Assembly (NCBI GenBank): GCA_010015745.1
Contig: ML978213.1
Coordinates: 124,001 to 188,000, forward strand
Source of the DNA: Setomelanomma holmii
Lineage: Eukaryota > Ascomycota > Dothideomycetes > Pleosporales > Phaeosphaeriaceae
Length of the DNA: 64,000 bases
Direction of reading: 5' to 3'
The position numbers were made by a program, and so were the translations under genes. A model generated the notes under the pieces. That model had not been told where the DNA came from and ran no database searches. It saw only the letters and a list, made by a program, of their open reading frames with translations. Shown piece by piece: positions 45,354-55,676 of this stretch (position 1 is its first letter; each line of letters starts with the position of its first letter).

Positions 45354-46657
45354 TCAGCCCGTCCATTCAATCACTAGGAATCCCAGTTGGCTTCCTTGGG
45401 GCTGCAACACTTGAACCATCTCAAACCTCGCTTGTTCATCCGCGCCAGCTACCAGGTTTCTCCAGTCGCTCTCCGTCCGCTCGTTCCCATTGAAAGAGCA
45501 TTTCATCATGATTTTCAACTTCATGACCTCACGCTCTTGGTATGGACTCAGTACTCCTGGCTCAGGAATGATTGCATCCATAAGAATAATGCGTGCTTTG
45601 GGCCTCAGTGCTGGTATCAGTGCCTGTAGTATCTTGACGCAGTATTTCGTTGACCAATCGTGGAAGATCCATCGGAAGAAATACACATCAGCGTCATGAA
45701 CTGGCTGCGGTTCGAAGAAATCATGGGCTTCGAATTAGGTCCTTTGATTAGTGGACTGCGGAGCGAGTGCGACGACAACGGGGCGGTCTTGCACGATGAT
45801 GGTTGTTTCTGGGTGTTTCTTCGCAATGACCATGGCAACAACCCCTTGGCTGCCTCCTATATCGACAACAGTTCCTCCGGCATGATGGCTCCAATCATAC
45901 TCCAGCACGAACTCGGTCCTGAGTTGGGTAGCAGTCTGCATGAATGTCATCAACGCCGCAAATGCTTCTCCCTTTGTCGGATCAACTGCAAGATCTTCCT
46001 AGAAAGTTCGATCAGTCTTATGCGCGAGGTTGTAGCCAGTCTGATACGGTTCTTCCGAGCCAGGCCACTTCTCCATCGCCGCATCGGCGAACGGCGGCAC
46101 AGTCCACATATGTCCGGCGAGCGCGGCGGTCAAGTCTCGCAGATGTGGTGTTGTTTCTATTGCGTGCGATAAGGCCGAGCGGGAGATTGTACCGTCCCGA
46201 TTTTGTATAAAGAGTCGCCGGGTTGCCCCATGCCGAACAACTCGGTAAGGTCATGAGGGTGCATCTCCGAGGCTTCAGCAAGATCTGGGATCGTGATTGA
46301 TCCACTGGTGGGAAGGTGTTTCGCCAAGTCATAATGCACCAGTGCATGTAAGCTGACGAGGTGCCCCATCTACCGATCACCTCAGTCTAAGGAAATATCG
46401 AGTCCAGTTTACTTTACATCGCCTGCCATGTCCCAAGATCCGCCGATTGGACCGAGAAGATGAGTGCGGAGCTCATCGATTGCCTCCAGCGCCGTTGCTC
46501 ACGCCTCTGCTACTTCCGATGGAAGATCGAGTGTTGGTAGACATGAAGCATCAAAGGTTGGTTCAGGAAGCCCAGCCTCTGCCATGTAGGCGTCTACCTT
46601 TATAGTTTCCTCATGGACGAGTTTACTGAGTTCCAGGAGGCGCCTGGCCGAAGACAT
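45354..46657 (-). pseudogene. Decayed O-methyltransferase (fungal secondary-metabolism type)
   Basis: From ATG at 46657 the frame reads MSSARRLLELSKLVHEET and TLDLPSEVAEA, then meets TGA (46499..46501) while the frame goes on with TALEAIDELRTHLLGPIG. After an intron at about 46370-46416 comes LVSLHALVHYDLAKHLP; near 46231-46245 the frame shifts into the frame carrying RDLTAALAGHMW and MEKWPGSEEPYQTGYNLAH. TAG at 45999..46001 interrupts TDRTF/EDLAVDP. The SAM-binding block TVVDIGGSQGVVAMVIAKKHP follows, then TAA (45735..45737), then FFRWIFHDWS and the C-terminus to 45354. Three nonsense codons and a frameshift. The family methylates hydroxyl groups of polyketides and similar metabolites; with the adjacent MFS remnant this looks like a dead metabolite cluster. 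Confidence 0.88.
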
Positions 46658-47355
46658 TCTGTAGCCAGGAAAGTCACGTTGTGTTGATGAGTGGACAATA
46701 GACATGCACCTTGAAAGGTGCTTATTCTGAATCGAATTCGAGGGGACTCTTGACGACCTACTTATACATCTGTAGTCGCAACTGCCATTGAATTCACACA
46801 CTCGAGGTTATGATTTGACGAATGCCAAGGGTGGGAGGAAAAAGAGAAGTAAACTGATAACTTGAATTGGTGCCATGCCTGCTCGCGCCTTGCGCCCGAG
46901 TAGGGATCAAGCAACGTTGGCATGTCAAGACAGAACCTTTACAGAACCTTGAAGCTCGCATGGACATATCGCTAGTAGATCATGTGGAGTGGTAGTGCGA
47001 GAGTCTCAATAGCAGTGAGAATAAGACCGAAAACAAGCGGCTGACACCAATGTTGATTGCATATCACGTAGCAAAAGGGAGGTCATGATGTAGGATGTTT
47101 GATGTCGAATCAAGAAGGAACCGTGACGAGAGCAGTCAATTGAGTCGTCGTTGGTTATCTACTCTGCTTTGACTCTCCTGCGCACGCATTGGAGAAGAAT
47201 CTTAGTGTCTGCCCACCAGATCTTTACGCCCGTATGGCGAGGCATAATCCTCGAAGAACGCCCGGAAGCGACGCCTCTCTCCCCCTCTTTGGCCCTTCAC
47301 GCTTTCTCCAAAGTCATGTGCTCGTCGCGAAGGCCACGCAGCCGGACGCACACAC
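46658..47355. other. Intergenic stretch, no gene recognised
   Basis: About 700 bases between the OMT remnant and the Myb-like gene. Only short random frames. Confidence 0.5.
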
Positions 47356-47890
47356 CTAGACCTCAACGCCGAACGCATCATCATCCATGCTACCGCTATG
47401 GGCGAACGTGCCGTTGCTGTCATTCATCTCGCCATTGTCGAAGAGGATCTCATCTGCGTCAAGAACTTCCGTCTTGACCTTGGTGGCTGGCGTCTTCTTC
47501 TTGGTGACACGCCCGGAATTGACACCACCTGCACTCAGTCAGTGACCCATCTAAGACGAGCAAGAACCCAACTTACCAGCCTTGGTCGGGCTCGCGTCAC
47601 CAGCTTTCTTGGTCCTAGATCGCGCGGGACTCGAAACAGGACCACCGCGGTCCGCAGCCTCGCTCTTCATTTCCTTGGAGTTCTTCCGAAATTTGCGAAG
47701 GTAGTTCTCAACGGCGTGGTATGTCATGTCTTGGCCGTACAAGCGCGCAACCTCCGCGACATTGATCTCGAGGCAAGTCAGCTTGTAGTATGTCGATAAT
47801 GAAGGGTTGGTATACCTTGTTGTCGACAGAAGCGATAACAGCAGTGAACAGGCGGTCCTGCACTGCTTTGTCCTGCCAGTTGATAGGCAT
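47356..47890 (-). CDS. Small hypothetical protein with Myb/SANT-like N-terminus
   Basis: Exons 47816..47890, 47577..47766 and 47356..47528, with 49- and 48-base introns, give 145 residues. Donors are GTATAC and GTAAGT; the first intron has a GCTGAC branch. The N-terminal 60 residues (start MPINWQDKAVQDRLF, then INVAEVARLYGQDMTYHAVENYL) look like the three-helix Myb/SANT-like fold common in small filamentous-fungal proteins, with a conserved Trp near the start. The rest is a Lys/Ser/Thr-rich linker (SRTKKAGDASPTKAG) and an acidic, probably disordered end. A nuclear role is likely but unproven. I do not recognise a named gene. Confidence 0.75.
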
Positions 47891-48688
47891 TGCGACGTTA
47901 GTCAGGCGCGAGTGTTGCTAGGAAGCACTAGGGTGCTGGTCAGAGAAGAGGCAATGTGAGGTAGACAGGATAATGTGGAAGAGAGAGTGGGAGTCATCTG
48001 GGAACATTGTGGCAAAGAAGTGGGCCAGGTAGACCTGTGTGTACTGGTGACGATCTGTGTGGTGATAGTGAGGGTGAGGTACACATAGCATGGAGGCCGG
48101 ACTGCGCCATCTTCAACATACTTACTGTAGAGATTTGTAGTAAAGGTAGCTGAGCTTGCGGAGAGTTTTACGCGCGATAACACTACTTGTGGGGAATTCA
48201 CTTTCTATTCAGCTAGCACCCTGCCTGAGGTGGAGGAATGTTTTTTTTTTTTTTTGCGGCGACGAGTACAGATGCTTTGAGTAGACGCCTTGTGAGAGGA
48301 AGTGGTGGAACAAAGTGGAAATGGTACAGACTGCCCTCAACAATTGGTCACGGCTCAGACTGGCCATCTTCACTGCTACGATCTAAAGTGTATCTCGTTC
48401 TAGATGCACGACAGGGACAAGGGAAAGGGACATGCCCAAAACCTAAATGAGAGCACAAGTAGAGCACAGTCTTCAATGTTGAGGCCGTCTTGTTCCAAGG
48501 ACCCGGTGGGACTAGATGATGTTCACTGCTTGCAAGACGAACGGCGTGACACTAGACCGCCTCGTGCAGACGGCCTCTACATGAAGCGGATGGACAGGGA
48601 CCTGGCTGTTCATGTTCGAGAGTCTGTCACACTGGGAAAATCGAAGTCGATGTGCTGCAAGAAAATGGCGGACCGTCTAGTTGATCGC
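47891..48688. other. Spacer with homopolymer tract
   Basis: About 800 bases comprising the promoter of the Myb-like gene and 3' flank of the cyclophilin gene. It contains a run of 15 T at 48241..48255. No gene is supported. Confidence 0.5.
48241..48255 (+). repeat. Poly(T) tract, 15 bases
   Basis: Uninterrupted T run, the longest homopolymer I noticed in the window. It could be the tail scar of an old reverse-transcribed insertion read from the minus strand, but no flanking duplication was found. Confidence 0.7.
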
Positions 48689-50191
48689 TCAAATCTTCAA
48701 TTTCTTCTTGCTATTGGCATCATCCCACTCCCTCTTCCCTTTGACTTCAGCCTTGTGTCTTTTCGCCTCCTCACGTGGATCAATGACAAGCAGTTCCTCC
48801 TCATTTTTTCGCTTCCACTCAAGGTCCTTCCCAAGTCTGTCTTTTGCAAAGCTCAGTGAATGTGCCATCCAGCCAGTGTCATCGTCTGAGTCCTCCCCTT
48901 CTTGCTTATCCCAGGCGGTACACGACTGGCAGCCCACTATGAAATGCAAGTCGCATGCCGCAGCCTCTTCCTCTTCTTCCTCGTCGACCCTGGCTTCGCC
49001 ATCTCCTTTGGAAGTCTGCGGCGGAAAGCTGGGCGACTTGGCCCTCGAGGCTGCCTGTGGATCTGCATTTTCGAGCTTTGCCTTGAATTTCGACAGTACG
49101 TCTAGTGTGGCCTGCTCCTGAGCTGTGCCCGTTACGCCGGTGCCTCGCTTGCGGCCTTGCGTGGTCGATGTTGGAACCATGGACTCCAACAACGACTTCT
49201 TCTTGGTCGGAGCAGCACTTTGTGCGCCTGTACTTCGCTTCATAGACGCCTTCAACTCGGCGATTTGCGCGTTCACGCGATCAAGTTTCGATTGTTTCGC
49301 GGACTCTGGCGAGAGCTCACGCGGCGGTGGTGGTTGTTGTAGCCATTCTCGAGGCGGAGATTTCGGCATTGCGTTCTTCGCTGGCTTGGGCGATGGTGAC
49401 CTGGATGGCGACTCTCGTGCGAATTTGCGGATGGGTATCGACTTTTCGGGCTCTGCAGCAGGTGCACGTGTCTTCGGCTTTTCCTGCCCAGCGCTCACGA
49501 GCTTCGCATTGTACTTGGCCTTCTTTGCGACAGGCGCTGAGTCAGCGCCGTCACCGTCGTCGCCGAAGCTCAGCACGTTCTTGCCCGCCTTCCTCTTCGG
49601 CTTCTTGGCCTTCTTTGCCTCTGGCTCCGTCCGTTCTGCTACCCGCACGCGCTTGACCATGTCCTCGAACGGGTTGATGAGGATCTCTGTGCTTGTGATC
49701 TTCGTCGGGTACATTGGCTGATCCTCGCTCCCTTCACGCATGTCAGCCTCGGCCATCTTCATCAGGTTGTAAATGGTGTCGCCCGCTATGCGCCCAAACA
49801 TGGTGTTGCGCTCTTGCAGCTCGGGCGTCGCAGCCAGTGTGAAGAAGAACTGGCTGCCATTGTCGTCCTTCTTGCCCGTGTTTGCCATGCCCAGGAGGCC
49901 TCTTCGCGTGTATTTGAGGCGGCTGTGGAACTCGTCTGCCAACGGCTCGCCATCATGGCTGCTCTCGCCGCCCTGGCCGGTGCCCGTGGGGTCGCCGCCT
50001 TGTAAGATAAAGCCCTTGACTAGGCGGTGGAAGACGGTGTTGTCGTAGTAGCCATTGAGACATAACTGCAGGAAGTTGCGCGAGGTGACGGGCGTCTGCT
50101 TCGCAAAGAGCTCCACTTCAAGGTCGCCGGTGGTGGTGTGCAGGAGCACCTTCGCCGTCGGATTCGGCTCGAGGTTGTACGTTGCGCTCAT
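48689..50191 (-). CDS. CWC27: Cwc27-type spliceosomal cyclophilin (peptidyl-prolyl isomerase)
   Basis: Single exon, 500 residues from ATG at 50191 (MSATYNLEPNPTAKVLLHT). Cwc27 is a nuclear cyclophilin associated with the activated spliceosome. The isomerase domain (about 10-180) has GDLEVELFAKQTP, FHRLVKGFILQGGDPTGTG, GLLGMANTGKKDDNGSQFF, NTMFGRIAGDTIYNL and TSTEILINPFED. A long Lys/Pro/Ser-rich disordered region with RSPSPKPAK-like phosphorylation sites follows. The C-terminus has an acidic block and the conserved block around HSLSFAKDR, then a Lys-rich ending. The open frame extends upstream of 50191 but without need; initiation at this ATG gives the family start. Divergent from the MBOAT gene. 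Confidence 0.93.
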   Translation of the reverse strand: MSATYNLEPNPTAKVLLHTTTGDLEVELFAKQTPVTSRNFLQLCLNGYYDNTVFHRLVKGFILQGGDPTGTGQGGESSHDGEPLADEFHSRLKYTRRGLLGMANTGKKDDNGSQFFFTLAATPELQERNTMFGRIAGDTIYNLMKMAEADMREGSEDQPMYPTKITSTEILINPFEDMVKRVRVAERTEPEAKKAKKPKRKAGKNVLSFGDDGDGADSAPVAKKAKYNAKLVSAGQEKPKTRAPAAEPEKSIPIRKFARESPSRSPSPKPAKNAMPKSPPREWLQQPPPPRELSPESAKQSKLDRVNAQIAELKASMKRSTGAQSAAPTKKKSLLESMVPTSTTQGRKRGTGVTGTAQEQATLDVLSKFKAKLENADPQAASRAKSPSFPPQTSKGDGEARVDEEEEEEAAACDLHFIVGCQSCTAWDKQEGEDSDDDTGWMAHSLSFAKDRLGKDLEWKRKNEEELLVIDPREEAKRHKAEVKGKREWDDANSKKKLKI

Positions 50192-50546
50192 TCTCGCAAC
50201 CACCACCCGAGTCTGCCTGCTGCCGTGTGCTTGGAGATGGACCGCGTGGCCAATGTCCTGGAAGTTGTGCCAGTAAGAAGAGAGAGCTCGAGCATCCTCC
50301 GCGCCATCCCTGCTAGCGCCCAAGTTGCCGAACTGGCGCGCCGACGTCACCGCCATCGCCCACCCTCGGATCACCATTCCTTGCGCCAGGTACGAGTGAC
50401 ACGTTTTCTGTCACTTCGCCGTGTACAACCCAAAAATGCACATGCCGACCATATAAGCTGCGTGTCTGTCATCTCCACCATTCGGCAATCCTTCCTCAAC
50501 TCGTCATTAGCTCTTTGCCGCTTTTGCATTCTCTCTCTCAAGCGAG
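50192..50546. promoter_or_regulatory. Divergent promoter region of Cwc27 and MBOAT genes
   Basis: 355 bases separate the two start codons. It is inferred from arrangement; no specific element identified. Confidence 0.5.
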
Positions 50547-52439
50547 ATGCTGCCATACATCAACGCCCGTAAGTCGACGAACGTGTGGTCGAGTCTGGTC
50601 AATTCTGATGATTCATGATAGCTTTCGAGTATGTCGGTGGTGCGATAGGCACCTCAGCCGACGAGCGTGAGTGCACTTTCAGACAGTGCTGCAAATATTC
50701 CAATTGACACGTTTCAGTCAAGCTGGTCTTCACATTCTACCTATCCTACCCCTTGGCTGCAGCCCTCAAGCGGATACCAGACAATGAGCCTTGGAAGAAG
50801 AATGTCTTCATCATCACTATTTCCATGTTCTATCTGGTCGGCTTATTCGATCTGTGGGGCGGCCTCCAGACATTCGTCGTCAGTGCGGGAGGGGCCTATC
50901 TCATTTCCTCACGAATCAACTCTCCCTATATGCCATGGATCGGATTTGCTTTCCTGATGGGTCACATGTCGGTCAGTCACATAGTCCGCCAGAATGTGAA
51001 CGACCGTTCGAGCGTGGATATCACGGGAGCTCAGATGGTCCTCGTCATGAAACTTACTGCCTTCTGCTGGAATGTGCAAGATGGTCGTCTGCCCGAAGCC
51101 GATCTATCAGACTTCCAGAAGGAGCATGCCATCAGGACTATACCTAGCCTGTTGGATTACTTGGGCTACGTCTTCTTCTTCCCAGCACTTATGGCTGGCC
51201 CGGCCTTCGACTACTGCGACTATAGCGATTACATTACGACCACAATGTTCACACTTCCGCCGGGCACCGATCCATCAAAAGCCCCTCCCACACGCAAGAA
51301 GCGTAAGATCCCACGCAGCGGCACACCAGCCGCCATCAAAGGCGCGTACGGCACTATCTGGATCTTTGCCTTCTTGAAGTTCTCTGCCTACTACTACCCT
51401 GCTTTCTATTTGGGTAGCGATTACATGAAGTACAGCTTCTTCCGCCGTGTCTGGCAGCTGTATATGCTGGGATTAGTCACACGTATGAAGTATTACGGCG
51501 TCTGGAGCTTGTCCGAGGGTGCATGCATTCTATGCGGTATTGGCTACAATGGCATTGACGCGACCACCAATCGCGCCAGGTGGGATCGACTAACCAATAT
51601 CAAGCCTTGGGAGATTGAAACAGCACAAAATGCCCGTGCTTACCTTGGTTTCTGGAACATCAACACGAACCATTGGCTAAGGAATTACATGTACCTCCGT
51701 GTCACTCCGAAAGGGAAAAAGCCTGGCTTCAGAGCGACTCTTGCAACGTTCGTCACAAGCGCTTTCTGGCATGGATTCTATCCAGGCTACTACCTTGCCT
51801 TCGTCCTTGCCTCTTTTGTACAAACTGCGGCGAAAAGTGAGTAGCTGCTCAATCTGTGCTCCAGAAAGCCCACTAATCACATGTCCAGATGGTCGCCGCT
51901 TGGTACGCCCACTCTTTCTCACACCTGACGGCAAGAACCCGCTTCTGACAAAGAGATACTATGACATCTTTACCACCATTCTCACCCAAGTGGTCTTCGC
52001 CTACGTGGTTGCGCCTTTTATCCTGCTTGGCCTTTCCGACACGCTCAAAGTATGGGCACGCGTCTATTTCTACACCCTGATCGGGCTTGCCGCATCATTC
52101 GGCTTGTTCTCGCGCAATCTGCCAATTCGAAAACAACTCGTGCAGCGTCAAGCGGCCCGTTTACCGCCAGCCACACCACTAGACGAGTCTGCTATTGAGA
52201 AGGCTGCACGGGAAGAGATAAGGCGGGAGAAGTTGGCAAGGACGAACTCACAGGAGAGTGTCGCCAGTCGCAAGCATGCTATCCTAGGTATTCCCGATGA
52301 TCCCGAGGCTGAACTTGACGAGATTGTGCGTGAAGTCAAGGCAGAGATCGAAGAGCGAAGGAGAAAAGGCAGCATTATGCAGGGGTCTGACGTCAAGAGA
52401 GCTGTTCAAGAGAAGCTGGCGCAGTTCAAAAAGGCATAG
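50547..52439 (+). CDS. MBOAT lysophospholipid acyltransferase (Ale1/LPCAT-like)
   Basis: Four exons (50547..50568, 50622..50666, 50718..51836, 51889..52439; introns of 53, 51 and 52 bases) encode 578 residues. The enzyme re-acylates lysophospholipids at the ER (Lands cycle). The two tiny first exons give MLPYINAPFEYVGGAIGTSADE. The MBOAT core includes FCWNVQDGR, GPAFDYCDYSDY, WNINTNHWLRNYMYLR (conserved Asn near 340) and FVTSAFWHGFYPGYYL with the catalytic His near 371. About ten membrane segments are visible. The C-terminus after residue 480 is a charged helical tail ending QEKLAQFKKA, facing the cytosol if the usual topology holds. Confidence 0.94.
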
Positions 52440-54027
52440 GATTAGTCAGGAACGGCTTGATCTGAATCTGATGTCGGATGAACTGACATGGTGGGGTTGA
52501 GTGTTGGAGCAGATGTGGTCATTCTGATGTAGCTGCACACATGAACAATCCAATTGGTGTCCCTGGCACATGTTAACTCATGCATCTCTCTCTCTGCACT
52601 CAAGAGCAGAATATGCGTAAGTCACACCAGAACTTAGATGCTCGTGCTCCTCGGATCTGCCGTGCATGCAGCATGATCGTCCGGACATCTGCCGGATCGC
52701 CACAGGAACGCGTTGCGCACATCCCCTCTGCTGCCCAACGTCGAAGACGTCGGGAACATCGAACCGTCCGCACGCCTTCTGCATTGTTCATGCACGCGCA
52801 CTTTGGTGTGTTGCTTTCTGGATCGCATTCGTGGAACGCCACAGTGACAAGGACAGATTGGAGATGGTATGCGAAGATACCATCATGCATATGTTGCCCC
52901 CTGCTCGAATTGCTGAGTTTCCTACAATCTGCTCAGAACGCGCGACAGCTTTATCTTTTTTTACTCGACTCTGTTGTAACAAAACACACAGGACCACAAA
53001 TACTGGCCATTGCCGGCGGCTAAAGATCCTATCGCTGTCGCCTCATGAATCGTCAGCCAGCTTCGCCCCAAAATTATCTGACATCTTCCGCACACCATCT
53101 GGCTGAATTGCAGGGCTGAGCCTGGTGACGCAAAGTTTATTTCAACGCCACTACTGGTAGTGCAGCTATGGCGAAAAGATGTGGCTCACACGCGTAACAG
53201 ATTGATGGGTGCTTTCATGATTGTAGCCTTACCAGCTGCAGAATCTGAAAGCAGCACTAACCATGATTGCGAGGTCCGTCTTACTCAAAAATGTTTCTCA
53301 CGCTGCGGTCTGTATTCCAGGAAATCCGATGCGCCTAGAGGCGAGGTCGATCGTCGGTCCTTCCGCGAGTCGCGTGGCAGCCATCACAAATTCTGGGGGT
53401 TCCTTGTCGCCCCATCCGCACTTCCCATCAACCTGCGCAACATCCACGCAGCGCAACGCAATGCACAATGTACGGCTCATAAAGCTTACAAACTTGGCAA
53501 ATGTTACTACCTCGGCGCGGTTTATACCAAGTACTAGGCTGACCAGCTCATCCTCACTCGCCGCCACCGCGTTAGATCACCAAACGAACAGCCAGGGAAC
53601 TAAGAACCAGGCTTTCTCAGTGCAGACCACCCGGTACAGCAATTTCTCTACCCCTGTGTAGAAGACCAATCTCTGGCCTACCAATCGGATCATGACCTAG
53701 CCCAGCATCCACACAATGCTGCCCGAAATTCCACTTCCCGTCATCACTAGCATCTGCTTCAAACGCGCCACGTTGGGTGTCAGGCAGGATGTCCCGGTCC
53801 TATCTCTTGTGAGATCGAACGGTGCCATGGAACCGGAGAGGCACGGGCGCGATAAAGGCCCGCAGTCGGACCCATGTGCTGCTCTTTGGGAGATCACGGG
53901 CAATCGACCTTTTACTCCCCACTTCTACCATTTTCTTTTCTGAAGAGACCTGTCCTCATTCCGAGTCACCTTAAACGCATGAACTATTTTTCTTGAGACT
54001 GGCCGAAGAGCCGTGCTCTTCGCTGAT
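52440..54027. other. Long gene-poor stretch
   Basis: About 1.6 kb. Overlapping short frames of similar length on both strands, none with a recognisable motif. It could contain badly decayed sequence, since the two following genes are damaged or doubtful. Confidence 0.45.
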
Positions 54028-55581
54028 ATGGGCGTACCTGATAACGGACCCGTCATCGTTGGTGTAACTTGGTGGTTAACATTCTTCTGTGGAGGTTTCT
54101 TGGGTCTCAGAATATATGCAAAGATAAGTCGCAAGCAGGGCCTTTGGTGGGTAAGTAAGCTCTCCGTCCGAATTCCTTGCCGGCTCGCATAGTGAGCTGT
54201 ACTAGGACACACGAAGTACTACATAGTAGTATGTCAGTTCTGGAAGCTTTTCTGGTTTTTGTTGACATACGCTCAACAACAATCTTCCCGGACTCTGCTA
54301 ATTCTGCGCAGTACGTACAGCTCCCGTCTCCTCTTCAGGCTTCCTCAAGATGGGTCACGAACACTTAACCTGATCGAGAAACGCCCAAACCATTAAACAT
54401 ACAAGACTATATGCTGACTTTATGCTTCGATGCCCAGGGATGATCACATCCTCCTGACTGCATGGGTATGAGCAAGACTGTTCTCGTGCCTGTGTATCGT
54501 GTCACCGACATAAGCGAAGGTACTCCTCCTTGTCGAAGCCATCCTCACCCAGGTGGGACAGTCCCTTGGATTCGGCAAACGAACCATCGACATTCAACCT
54601 GAGAATCTGACAACAATTGCCCTCGGCACTTCAGTTGGAGCATCGATCTCATGTTTTGCCTCTACCTTCTCCAAGATATCATTTGGCGTCACGCTTCTAC
54701 GCCTAACGGCAGGCAAGACTCGATGGTTCGTCTGGTTCTGCATCGTTACGCTCTTCTTGGTCATGATACCTTCGGCACTGAGCACTTGGATCGAATGCAC
54801 CCCCATGGAGAAAGCCTGGAACAGTGCCGTAGAAGGGACTTGCTGGCCAGCAAGCATCATTGTTAACTATGGTATCTTCAATGCAGCTTGGTGCACAGCA
54901 GCCGACTTCGCGCTTGCTCTACTACCATGGAAACTGATATGGAATTTGCAATTGAAGACGAGGGAGAAGATTGGAGTTGGGATCGCCATGAGCATGGGTA
55001 TTCTGTGAGTTCTGTGGTGGAGGAGGCCCTGCCTAAAAGAGCATCATATGCTGACAAGTCATAGCGCTGGTGTGTGCGCGATTGTCAAAGGCTATTACCT
55101 CATGCAACTCCGACAACAGGATTTCTACTACAACGGCAAGGACGTGACCATCTGGACTGCTGTAGAGACCGCAACAGCAATCACCGCCGCGTCAATACCG
55201 GTTCTTCGAGTCTTCTTCAAAGACGTTGTCTCCTCATTCAGCTTATCCCGCGACCGCTCGCATGGCCACTCGAGGTCAAACAATGCCCCATTCTCACGGC
55301 TTAACAGCAGTCGCGGCTCGACTGTGCCGACCACAAGCCTGAGACTTGGAGGGACCAAAGATGGAGGATGGACGACATCAGAGCCAATAGAAGACGACAT
55401 TGGTGATAACATGAGTCAGAGGGGTATTTTGCGGGTCGAAGGTAATCTTTTGGAAAGAGGCGAAGCGGGTGTGACAGCCGTCGATCACGACGGCATGTTA
55501 CGGACCAATACTATCGCTGTTACGGTAGGCTGTGACAACAATTCGCATAGAAAAGGGCGATCATGGATAGGAGCACAATGA
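54028..55581 (+). CDS. SAT4/PTH11-type rhodopsin-fold membrane protein, exon 1-2 junction doubtful
   Basis: Family members are seven-helix fungal membrane proteins; some are surface-sensing receptors. Segment 54028..54150 encodes the expected start, VPDNGPVIVGVTWWLTFFCGG to SRKQGLWW, and is followed by GTAAGT. The next recognisable piece, DDHILLTAW, starts at 54439, but the acceptor CAG ends at 54437, leaving one extra G and a frame break; the gap of 287 bases is also far longer than other introns here. From there the gene is good: intron 54466..54519, exon 54520..55004 (VEAILTQVGQSLGFGKR, LTTIALG, TWIECTPMEKAWN, VEGTCWP), intron 55005..55064, last exon to 55581 with a Ser/Arg-rich tail. Either a non-standard junction or an inactivating base insertion. 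Confidence 0.7.
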
Positions 55582-55676
55582 GATTGAGACAGGCGCAAAG
55601 AAACTTTTGCCACAGTCGTACAGACTAACGTGTGAGCCTACATAGGACTCCAGCCAAAGGAGCGCACAGACACCTC

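Noticed and set aside
43707..46657. RIP (C-to-T mutation) as the cause of the pseudogene pair
   Set aside because: Some stops could be C-to-T changes, but others and the frameshifts cannot, and no repeat partner is visible.
49125..49721. 198-codon plus-strand frame
   Set aside because: Antisense shadow of Cwc27; its Ser/Gly-rich composition mirrors the Cwc27 linker codons.
52616..53567. Possible decayed gene on either strand
   Set aside because: Several frames of similar length were read but no family block could be recognised.
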